NCBI GenBank assembly: GCA_037954325.1
Contig: JBBMNZ010000001.1
Span: 26,334,258 to 26,398,257 of the forward strand
Direction: 5' to 3'
Source of the DNA: Fistularia commersonii
Taxonomy: Eukaryota > Chordata > Actinopteri > Syngnathiformes > Fistulariidae
Length of the DNA: 64,000 nucleotides
The translations under genes and the position numbers were made by a program. Below, piece by piece: positions 51,901-58,400 of the stretch. Position 1 is the first letter of the stretch, and every line of letters starts with the position of its first letter. The notes beneath the pieces were generated by a model. It had not been told where the DNA came from, did no database searches, and saw only the letters and a program-made list of their open reading frames with translations.

Positions 51901-51926
51901 GAAGACCCCTCCATCGGGGAAGGCAT
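35170..51926 (-). CDS. rps6ka5: Ribosomal protein S6 kinase alpha-5 (MSK1), 17 coding exons, complete
   Basis: Mitogen- and stress-activated kinase. In the known family it is switched on by ERK and p38 in the nucleus and phosphorylates CREB, ATF1 and histone H3. Seventeen exons on the minus strand join with consistent phases into 2427 coding bases (808 aa; human is 802). The N-terminal AGC kinase covers about residues 34-303 (Lys70, YRDLK Asp165, DFG Asp184), followed by an AGC tail with the SP site Ser347 and hydrophobic-motif sites Ser363 and Ser368. The C-terminal CaMK-type kinase covers about 412-675 (Lys442, HRDLK Asp530, DFG Asp552, T-loop Thr568). Thr687 sits in MTPD. A basic KRRKMKK docking/NLS motif at 730-735 precedes a Ser/Thr-rich tail. 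From the N-kinase T-loop onward numbering is human minus 13. The tail (KMKKTSTSTETRSSSSES) identifies MSK1 rather than MSK2. The gene is divergent from hadha. Oddities are Val200 in the N-kinase T-loop and a final 60 residues unlike the human C-terminus. Confidence 0.97.
35737..35788. repeat. (CA)n microsatellite, ~52 bp, rps6ka5 intron 16
   Basis: Pure AC tract inside the intron between exons 16 and 17. Confidence 0.97.
36051..36214 (-). CDS. rps6ka5: rps6ka5 exon 16
   Basis: Encodes LLTVDPNKRIKMCGLRYN and then SSNPLMTPDILGSS, with Thr687 (human Thr700), and ends VKATFH in phase 0. The donor GTGAGG leads to exon 17. The same phase would accept the candidate exon at 32631-32768. Confidence 0.96.
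36818..36977 (-). CDS. rps6ka5: rps6ka5 exon 15
   Basis: Encodes YTMLSGQVPFQCQEKSLAHT and then FSFEGEAWRNVSQQAKDLIQ, the C lobe of the second kinase. It ends phase 1, and with exon 16 it forms a Glu codon where human has Gly (LIQELL versus LIQGLL). Confidence 0.96.
36978..38827 (-). other. rps6ka5 intron 14
   Basis: Holds a (CA)n microsatellite at about 37608-37647, a short G run near 37090 and a C/T-rich stretch near 37440-37480. No exon recognised inside. Confidence 0.8.
38828..39019 (-). CDS. rps6ka5: rps6ka5 exon 14
   Basis: Encodes IKIIDFGFARLKPP (Asp552), the T-loop LKTPCFTLQYAAPE with Thr568 (human Thr581, the ERK/p38 target) and YDESCDLWSLGVIL. There are 64 codons, phase 0 at both ends. 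Confidence 0.97.
39328..39498 (-). CDS. rps6ka5: rps6ka5 exon 13
   Basis: Encodes TYLVLELLGGGELLERI through VSHMHDVGVVHRDLKPE, with catalytic Asp530. An 89-codon stretch of open frame continues past the exon into both introns and should not be read as coding. Confidence 0.96.
39499..41049 (-). other. rps6ka5 intron 12
   Basis: No exon, repeat family or RNA recognised. AT-rich with ordinary composition. Confidence 0.7.
41050..41143 (-). CDS. rps6ka5: rps6ka5 exon 12
   Basis: Encodes MEAQTLREIAALKLCDGHPN and then IVKLHEIYHDQ, the alpha-C helix and beta-4 region of the second kinase. The alpha-C glutamate is in LREIAALK. Confidence 0.96.
41144..41868 (-). other. rps6ka5 intron 11
   Basis: AT-rich, nothing further recognised. 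Confidence 0.7.
41869..42002 (-). CDS. rps6ka5: rps6ka5 exon 11
   Basis: Start of the C-terminal CaMK-like kinase: LGEGSFSICRRC glycine loop and YAVKIVSK with Lys442. It ends with two bases of Arg447, completed by exon 12. Confidence 0.96.
42003..42987 (-). other. rps6ka5 intron 10
   Basis: AT-rich, nothing further recognised. Open frames at 42622-42940 are low-complexity. Confidence 0.7.
42988..43113 (-). CDS. rps6ka5: rps6ka5 exon 10
   Basis: Encodes the hydrophobic motif GYSFMAPSILFKRN, with Ser363 and Ser368 (human Ser376 and Ser381), and the linker to the second kinase ending ARSAMMK. Confidence 0.96.
43114..44439 (-). other. rps6ka5 intron 9, with (CA)n
   Basis: Contains an interrupted CA microsatellite at about 43468-43562. 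The remainder has no recognisable feature. Confidence 0.75.
44440..44601 (-). CDS. rps6ka5: rps6ka5 exon 9
   Basis: Encodes the AGC C-terminal tail: INWEDLAAKKVPAPFKPVI and then FTEMDPTYSPAALPQ. Ser347 in TYSP corresponds to the proline-directed Ser360 of human MSK1. All 54 codons are complete, phase 0 at both ends. Confidence 0.96.
44722..44872 (-). CDS. rps6ka5: rps6ka5 exon 8
   Basis: Encodes the end of the N-kinase lobe, RISKKDPPFPKDMGPLAKDL and then KKRLGSGPNGAENVKKHPFY. This includes the HPFY-type signature of AGC kinases. The donor is GTTGTT, weak but used in frame. Confidence 0.95.
44969..45072 (-). CDS. rps6ka5: rps6ka5 exon 7
   Basis: Encodes AVDWWSLGVLMYELLTG with the conserved D-x-W-S-x-G of the AGC kinase F helix, then SPFTVDGDENSHTDIA. 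It ends with two bases of a lysine codon completed by exon 8. Confidence 0.95.
45558..45641 (-). CDS. rps6ka5: rps6ka5 exon 6
   Basis: Encodes VERAFSVCGTIEYMAPEIVE and on to GHDK. It contains the activation-loop serine (Ser199, human Ser212) and the APE motif. The residue after that serine is Val instead of the usual Phe. Confidence 0.95.
45805..45920. repeat. CA/CAGA microsatellite, rps6ka5 intron 5
   Basis: CACAGA-containing and pure CA blocks interrupted by AAACAAACTA. It begins about 165 bases upstream of exon 6 on the transcript and ends about 45 bases after exon 5. Confidence 0.93.
45965..46066 (-). CDS. rps6ka5: rps6ka5 exon 5
   Basis: Encodes the catalytic loop YRDLKLEN (Asp165) and LTDFGLSKEF with the metal-binding Asp184. 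The exon ends EFDQ. Together with exon 6 the activation segment is two residues shorter than in human MSK1. Confidence 0.95.
46171..46286 (-). CDS. rps6ka5: rps6ka5 exon 4
   Basis: Encodes the hinge and alpha-D/E region of the N-kinase: YVNGGELFTHL followed by GEIVLALEHLHK. It ends in phase 0 with a GTAACT donor. Confidence 0.95.
47104..47322 (-). CDS. rps6ka5: rps6ka5 exon 3
   Basis: Completes the glycine loop (AYGKVFLVRK) and carries the ATP-binding lysine in YAMKVLKK (Lys70) and the alpha-C region. It ends in TKLHLIL. The donor reads GTTTGC, which is weak, but the next exon restores D-Y-V-N-G-G in frame. Confidence 0.95.
47444..47515 (-). CDS. rps6ka5: rps6ka5 exon 2
   Basis: Encodes NLTGHVERVGIENFELLKVL and GTG, the start of the N-terminal kinase and the first part of its glycine loop. 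It enters and leaves in phase 1, with a GTGAGT donor. Confidence 0.95.
47516..51856 (-). other. rps6ka5 intron 1 (4.3 kb)
   Basis: The largest intron. No further exon recognised; the plus-strand 139-codon frame near 47579-47998 is antisense and motif-free. First introns often hold enhancers. The 49090-49240 stretch is more complex than its flanks, but I see no decisive motif. Confidence 0.6.
51857..51926 (-). CDS. rps6ka5: rps6ka5 exon 1 (start codon)
   Basis: Encodes residues 1-23 and one base of codon 24, beginning MPSPMEGSSREGDLFTVKHE. The donor is GTAAGT-like. A second in-frame ATG lies at codon 5 (51914). The upstream one is chosen because it is the first in the open frame, but either could be used. 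The DLFTVKHEL stretch aligns with LLTVKHEL of human MSK1. Confidence 0.9.
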
Positions 51927-52193
51927 CGCAACTTCGTGCTCCAATTATGTTCAAATGTGTTTTGTCGGAGATGGTTGCCCTCACCCCGCCAGTTCGTTAG
52001 CAGTGCTAACATGAAGATGTTCACATTGATGTCAAAATCACCAGACGGCTCTGAGTTGGGCGGTGAACTTGACTGATAAATGGGCAGAGTAATTTCACAA
52101 CACCGACCAGTGAACAAGCGCCGAGGAAACACTTGCCTCTCCGACACTCCACCACTAACAGTACCTTCGCAACCACACTGCTCCTCTCCTCTG

Positions 52194-52251
52194 ATTGGAG
52201 TTGCTATGAGTACGGTCTGTCTTCCTATTGGAGTGTTTTATGATGACGTAA
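52194..52251 (-). promoter_or_regulatory. Candidate rps6ka5 promoter: two CCAAT boxes and a CRE-like site
   Basis: Read on the minus strand, a TTACGTCA site (52244-52251), one base from the CREB consensus, is followed toward the gene by CCAAT at 52227-52231 and CCAAT at 52194-52198. These sit 270-325 bases upstream of the ATG. A GC-rich GGCGGGAT word lies just beyond at about 52260. Spacing and motif types fit a TATA-less vertebrate promoter. The transcription start itself is not visible. Confidence 0.5.
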
Positions 52252-52403
52252 AAGAATCCCGCCTTCCCCAAGAGACGAATGCTGCCTCCTGGCGCTCAGA
52301 ACGCGCGTGTCAAAGGTCAGAAATGTCAAAATTGAAGCGCAATCGATTATTCAGAAAATCATTCTTTTCATTTATTGTATCTAATTTTTTTTCAACACCG
52401 CAC

Positions 52404-52500
52404 AAGATAAGGTAAGATAAGATAAGATAAGATAAGATAAGATAAGAGTACTTTATTGATTGCCATAGGGGAAATTCGTTGTCACAGCAGCGCAACAATA
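52404..52500 (-). mobile_element. 3' end of an L2-like LINE, minus strand, with (TTATC)n tail
   Basis: Read on the minus strand it gives GACAACGAATTTCCCC, ATGGCAATCAATAAAGTACT and then about eight TTATC units (52404-52447 as GATAA). This matches the end type seen at 25430-25480 in the opposite orientation. Confidence 0.65.
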
Positions 52501-52607
52501 ACCATATAAATACAACAACAGCAAGGATAAAAAGGATATATGGAACATTTAAATTCAAGAGTGGAATGACATTTGATTTTATAAAAGTAGACCATGAAGG
52601 TTTATAT

Positions 52608-52951
52608 CAAGGGTGGGGAGTTATTTTTGCAGGCGGGCCACATTTCTCATATCATTTTTATGTGCAGGCCAACTCGCTTTCATGTCCGCTGAACAAAATG
52701 AAAATTGCATTTTCAATTTTTACATTTTAATTTAAACTTTAAAATCATCAATGATCACATAAATGTACCGACATTATTTTGTAAGTGATCATCCATACAA
52801 AATTAAAAAAAAGGAAAAAAAATAAGGAGTTTCTGATTCAATATTGATTGAAAATACTTATTAAAATATTCAAAGAAAATTGTTTGGTGGGCCAGATAAA
52901 AAAGCAAAACGGGCCGGATGTGGCCCGCGGGCCGTAAAATGCCCAGGTCTG
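52608..52951. mobile_element. Diverged hAT-like non-autonomous element
   Basis: The left end CAAGGGTGGGGAGTTATTTT and the reversed right end CAGACCTGGGCATTTTACGG lead into GCGGGCCACAT on both sides. Flanking 8-mers GTTTATAT and TATTATAT agree at six positions. The TIRs are decayed, so this is less certain than the 17.1-kb copy. Confidence 0.55.
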
Positions 52952-52959
52952 TATTATAT

Positions 52960-54129
52960 TCATTTCATGTAGCAAGCTGTGCTCCTTTCAATACACAAGG
53001 GATATCATCGTCAAATGATTTATGACATATTTTAATCACTGGTGCATACATAGCAATTTTACTCAAAGATAACACTTGTCACATCAAACGATTTTTCCAT
53101 TTATCTACTGGATGAGAAGCAACAAGATGTTTTTTTCTTCATTTTGTCATTACGATTTCAGTGGATGCAGTAACTGTCAAACTAGAACGAATTAAGAAAA
53201 TCGGTGATTTATCTTTGTCGATACCTTCCATAAGTAAGTAACCTTAAAGAATATCTATCTTTTGACTGGAAGGGGTAAAATATTTGTAATAATATACCCT
53301 TCAAAATATGCATTATGCAGTCTACCTTCAATTTTTTTTTTCCCGATGTGTTTGCCGCTAAAAAAATATAATAAACAGGACAGGTCAACAAAAATGTACA
53401 ACTTGCTCCTAAAAATAATGATAAAATACCTCTGCGTAGAATAGATAGAATAGGAGACTTTAGTAGATTAAAACAGTTAGGTATTTCAAATGCAGCGCTA
53501 CCTCACTGCTATGGCATTTATAAAATATTCACCTATAAAATCAGATAAGAACAACAACAACAGTTACCCCATGTTGTATGAATCTTTCTAAGCTGTCCAT
53601 GAGTCATTCTATTCTTGGTAAAAATGAATTGAATTGGTCCTGTCCCTCCTCCCTCAGGTCAAATGTTGCCATTATTTGCTTTAATTTTCACTGGTTTATA
53701 CATCATTTAAAACAAATCTATTCATCACCTATGATGATACAGCATTTGACAATACATCTGTCTGTCAAATATCAAATATTACAAATGACTGAGATTATTA
53801 TTATTATTATTATTTAAAAACTTCCAAAGTCACCAACTAGGTCAGTTTATTTTTTGGGGTAAATTTGGTCCAGACAAACACTTTATGACTTTATTAGTAG
53901 GCTAAATAAAGATGGTGCAAAGTAATTTTTATACAATTTAAACTTCTTGTGTTGTTTCTGTTATTCCGGATAACAGAGTCCTAATCGAAGTTACATTTGT
54001 AATAACTAACAGGATTGAAAGATCTTTTATCCTCACGCAGTGCAGTCTGTCCAAAATACTATCAAAAAGAATGAACATAAATCGATCATCTAAAATCCAT
54101 AATGCTTTCTCCACCCCAATAATGTGCAA

Positions 54130-54130
<1 letters not shown>
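52960..54130. other. Intergenic between the divergent genes, no gene recognised
   Basis: AT-rich DNA with a short (ATT)n near 53796-53813. No exon-like frame, and no trace of hadhb. Confidence 0.6.
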
Positions 54131-54196
<66 letters not shown>

Positions 54197-54257
54197 CATC
54201 CATCCATCCATCCATCCATCCATCCATCCATCCATCCATCCATCCATCCATCCATCC

Positions 54258-54339
<82 letters not shown>

Positions 54340-54340
54340 T
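54131..54340 (+). repeat. Compound tetranucleotide array (TCTA)-(TCCA)-(TCTA)
   Basis: About 65 bases of TCTA, 65 of TCCA and 80 of TCTA in phase. The arrangement yields artificial Ser-Ile-Tyr-Leu and Ser-Ile-His-Pro frames over 100 codons long. Confidence 0.98.
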
Positions 54341-54399
54341 ACTGCACACTCTGTAACTTTACTTTCATGTGTTTTGCATACTGCATACAGGCGATACTG

Positions 54400-54965
54400 T
54401 ATCCTCTAGAAACAGTGACAATGACCAAAATACAGAAGGCAGAGCTTGAGGTTGAAGAGATGAAGATGTTGAGGTTCTCTTTGGGAGTGACCAGGATGGA
54501 TAGGATCAGAAAAAAAAAAAAATCTCACCCACTAACTGTAAACTGTAATAATTTATCTGTATATATGTTCATAACTGTGCAATATTTCACAACAGCTACA
54601 TGTACAATATTTTTTCATACTCCTGTGCACTCCTTATCTTTCACTTGGTACTCAAGACCCTTTATAGTTTATTTGTATTTCTTATTCTCCCCTTTTTTTT
54701 ACTGTTTTATAAAATGTTCTATTGTTATTTATTATTGTTATATTTTTCTTGTAACTCTGGCACAACAATTTCCTTTGGGATAAATAAAGTTGTTCTTATT
54801 CTTATTCTTATTTTTATCAGAGGAATACCACATGGTAGATGTTTTGAAGAGAAGGTCAGAGAAGCCAGACTGAGATGGGTCATGCACAGAGGAGGGGTAG
54901 TGAATATATTGGTAGACGGATGCTGGAATTGGACCAAAGAGAAGAGGTGGCAGTGGGGAGGGTGA
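54400..54965 (+). mobile_element. RTE-type LINE ORF2 C-terminal fragment, split by an insertion
   Basis: Codons from about 54409 read MTKIQKAELEVEEMKMLRFS and LGVTRMDRIR, the standard RTE reverse-transcriptase C-terminus. They stop at an A-tract near 54510. The frame resumes at about 54818 with IRGIPHGRCFEEKVREARLR, then shifts frame near 54876 to GHAQRRGSEYIGRRMLELDQ. A broken relic, not a gene. Confidence 0.8.
54510..54817 (+). mobile_element. LINE 3' tail inserted into the RTE fragment
   Basis: About 300 bases ending AACAATTTCCTTTGGG, ATAAATAAAGTTG and repeated TTCTTA. ATCAGA occurs at both borders and may be the target duplication. Confidence 0.65.
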
Positions 54966-55078
54966 AGGACAAACCAGGAGTGATCCTGGATAATCCTTCC
55001 CACCCCCTGCACGACCAGCTGTGGCTGATGGGTGGCTCCTTCAGCCGCCAGTTCGTCCCACCCCGGTGCCGAACTTAA
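54966..55078 (+). mobile_element. L2/CR1-type LINE ORF2 C-terminal fragment
   Basis: Encodes VILDNPSHPLHDQLWLMGGS then FSRQFVPPRCRT. The NPSHPLH and PRCRT motifs are those found at the end of L2/CR1 ORF2. It directly follows the RTE remnant in the same orientation. Confidence 0.65.
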
Positions 55079-55142
55079 AGCTTCAGACGCTCCTTTGTGC
55101 ACACATCCTGCCTATTTTTGTTTAATTTTTTTATTCACAGTA

Positions 55143-55195
55143 ACAATTAGTTTATCCTTTATTAATCCCTCGTGGGGAAATTTGCTCTCTCCGTC
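55143..55195 (-). mobile_element. LINE 3' tail fragment, minus strand
   Basis: On the minus strand reads AGCAAATTTCCCCACGAGGG then ATTAATAAAGGATAAAC. It sits under 200 bases from the hadha start codon. Confidence 0.5.
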
Positions 55196-55350
55196 ATGGA
55201 TGAACCATGAGCAGAAGGGTTCCACTTGCAGTTCCACTCCAGGACAGCAGATGGCAGCACTGAGCAAGATCTGCACATGCCACAACACCAACCAGAAGCA
55301 GGAGAAGAGCAGCTAGCTTGACGGCTCGCAAACTTCACGCCGCCCCTGCC

Positions 55351-55361
55351 TGACCTGACCT
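55351..55361 (+). promoter_or_regulatory. Overlapping nuclear-receptor half-sites just upstream of hadha ATG
   Basis: TGACCTGACCT reads AGGTCAGGTCA on the other strand: two AGGTCA words sharing one base, 19 bases before the start codon. Beta-oxidation genes are known targets of PPAR and ERR receptors, but this spacing is not a classical DR1 element. Confidence 0.25.
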
Positions 55362-55379
55362 CCGTTCCCCATTCCCAAC

Positions 55380-55446
55380 ATGGCTGGTATCCGAGCTCTT
55401 GGTGCTCTCTCAAAACTGGCATCAAGGAAATATTCTGCGATAACAG
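55380..55446 (+). CDS. hadha: hadha exon 1 (start codon, presequence)
   Basis: Encodes MAGIRALGALSKLASRKYSA and IT plus the first base of Gly23. It is Arg/Lys-containing and free of acidic residues, fitting an amphipathic mitochondrial targeting helix. The donor is GTAGAA. Confidence 0.93.
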
Positions 55447-58400
55447 GTAGAAGTGACATAATTTTACAGGTGACAATTTATAGAAAGCGAGAATATAGAA
55501 TTCACCGAGCGTGTTCAGCTTGTTAGCCACTGGTGTTATTACATAGTAGCAGCTACGAGGATAGTTACCAAAAAATGTGTGATATTCTATGAAAACACAA
55601 GGAGTTGTGTGTTTTCGGGAGACTTACTTTATTTGCAGTGCTCCTAACACAGAAAGTTCACAGGGAAACCAGAAATGTTAGCCGGATGCTAACTATTGTA
55701 GCGAGTTTTCATCCACCAGTCGTTGTCGGAGACAGGGGATAGCCGCTCCCCAAAACTAATGATTTTAGCCAAACACCTTAATTGACAAGTTTATCGTATG
55801 GATGTTTATTCGAAGATATTTAATTTAGAGATTTTTTTCAAGTCTGTAATTCATTCGCCATTGTTGTAGCAGCCAGTGACATGTATCTATTTGGACGGGA
55901 GGCGGGGAATGTAGGTGAAGGGTCATTTTATCACTGGGTTACACTTTATGCCCCGGACGATCTGAGGTCGGCGTGTATTCACGTCTCCTTCAAGTGTATT
56001 CTTTTACAGTGTTTCTAAACAAAAATAAAGATACTTTACAAGCTAAACATATGTTTGGGATTTTGGAACAGCTGTTATTGCAGGATCATGTGATGCTTAT
56101 TGTTACTTCGCTTTTTGCAGGCGCTAATTTCCGTACCTTCTCAGTTGCTGCCACCATGCAAGGTAATTTTTGTAAAATTCAGATTAAATAAAAAACTCAC
56201 CCTGGCTTTCAAACTATATTTTTTTCCTTACTATATGATGTGCTTTGTTAGTCAGAACCCACGTTAACTATGAAGTCAAGGACGACGTTGCAGTTGTTAG
56301 GATCAACGATCCAAATTCCAAGGTGTGAAATCATTTAAAAATTAACTATAATGGTGAGTTTAATATCTGAATCTGTAATCTGATTGTCAGGATTAATCCT
56401 TCTACCAGGTTAACACACTGTCGACCCAAATGCAAAAAGAAATGGAAGAGGTAATGAATGAAGTGTGGGCCAATAACGCAGTGAAAAGTGCTGTCCTCAT
56501 CTCGTCGAAGCCGGGGTGCTTTATTGCAGGAGCCGATATAAAGTAAGTCTTTGCCTTATGGTGTTTTTTAAGATGCACGTTGTGCTTTCGGGTCAAGATA
56601 CGCAAATAATGCATCCTTAGCCTGAAACCACTCTGGAATAAAAGAATTAATTTAGGCGATACTTGATTTTAAAGATTTATTGGAAATGAGAGACAAAAAA
56701 GTACAGTGACTTTTCCCCCCATATTTATGTTTTTTTGTTAGTTTTCCTATGTTTTTGATTGTTAATTTCCTTTATTTTGTTCTTAATTTTGTGAAATTTT
56801 CAGCATATTTTTTGATATTTATTATCACAATAATGCTATGATACTTTCTTTCATATTTCTGTCAAAATATAAAAACGACTCACTGACATTTAATACTTCA
56901 GATATTTTATGCTTAACTTTGACAACTATTTAAGGAATTATATATTAGGTATGCCATTGTTATTTTCTTTCAATTCATTAAAAGGATCACTATAACTCTG
57001 TTCTAATTGGAATGTTAATAGAGAGATATCAGAAAATAGAAGTTAGGAGAGGAAGAGAAGAAGAAAATGACCATTTCTGTTATCTCAAAACTTAAAAATC
57101 GTTTGATCTTTTTTGGAATATCAGGAGATTTTAGATAGACGAATGAGGAATGATTAAAAAAAAAGCTACAACTGATTCAAGCAGAGAGGTGGTAATTAAA
57201 TATGTCATTATGCTGAAGATAGTTTTATTTTTGCCAATGCCACACTATTACTTTACATCATGTCAATGTTTTCTCCATAGAACCCCTGTATTTAATTTAG
57301 GCATCGTGAAACAACAGAGCTTTATCCATTGATAGTATGGTCAGTTGAGACACTCATGATATTTAGCAACAAAGTTGTGCGACTACATAATTACTTGATT
57401 ACTTTCCAAAAAGCACCTTGTGATCTTGGATTGAAACAAAGTCCCTTGTAAAATGGTTGCGTTTTCACTGATTTCCTTTTTGTTTGCCTGTTAATTTCCG
57501 CAGTATGATTCAGTCCTGTAACAGTGCAGAGGAAGTCACCAAACTTTCCCAGAGTGGGCAGCAGATGTTTGATAAGGTCGAAAAATCTCCAAAGCCCGTC
57601 GTCGCTGCCATCAATGGGTCCTGCCTGGGAGGTGGCTTAGAGGTAAATTAGTTATTTTAACACCAAAAACCTGGACGGGGATGCACTTGATAGCAGATAT
57701 GCATATGCATTCTGACATGCTCTTTACATGTTCCAGTTCGCCATTGCTTGCCAGTACAGAGTCGCCACAAAGAGCAAGAAAACAGTCCTTGGCACTCCAG
57801 AAGTAATGCTGGGTCTTTTGCCAGGAGCTGGTGGGACTCAGAGACTCCCAAAAATGGTCAGTGCATGATGATTTTAGGAAGCAGCAGGTGAAAACATTCA
57901 CATAAGAAACCGTTAGCATCAGAAAACAGCCTCACTTTGGCAGTGCTGTAATGGAAAGGGTTCTTGTGGGATCAAATGAAACTTTTCATGTCCCTTTGTA
58001 TTAATGAATATAACTAAACACCTCGTAATTGAACTTTTGTGGACCATGACTCAGCTATAAAACAGTAATTGCTAAACTGAAATGCCCGGTTTTATGATGA
58101 GTAAACTTGTATTTATTTCAAGACTTTAAAGAACACATTTATAATCCAAAATAAACAAATTAATTCACCTGGCGCGCTCATTTAACTGCCTGAAGATTGA
58201 ATAAATCTACTTGGCAGAGTGTATCTGCACTTGACTTAAGTAGAAGAAGTAATTATTAGGACCTGACTCAAGCGGAAGAAGTACTTGTTATATCTCATAC
58301 AGGATGTTTTCAAAAGAAAACATTTCAGAATTCTTGTAGGAAATTTGGAACATATTGGAATTTGATAATCAAGACTGCAAAACAATATTCATCATAATCT

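Noticed and set aside
51911..51914. Second ATG of rps6ka5 (codon 5) as the true start
   Set aside because: The upstream ATG is in frame with no stop between; leaky use of the second is possible but not preferred.
54124..54783. 219-codon open frame on the plus strand
   Set aside because: More than a third is translated tetranucleotide repeat, and the rest crosses broken LINE sequence.
54400..54965. Active reverse transcriptase gene
   Set aside because: Only C-terminal pieces remain, split by an insertion and a frameshift.
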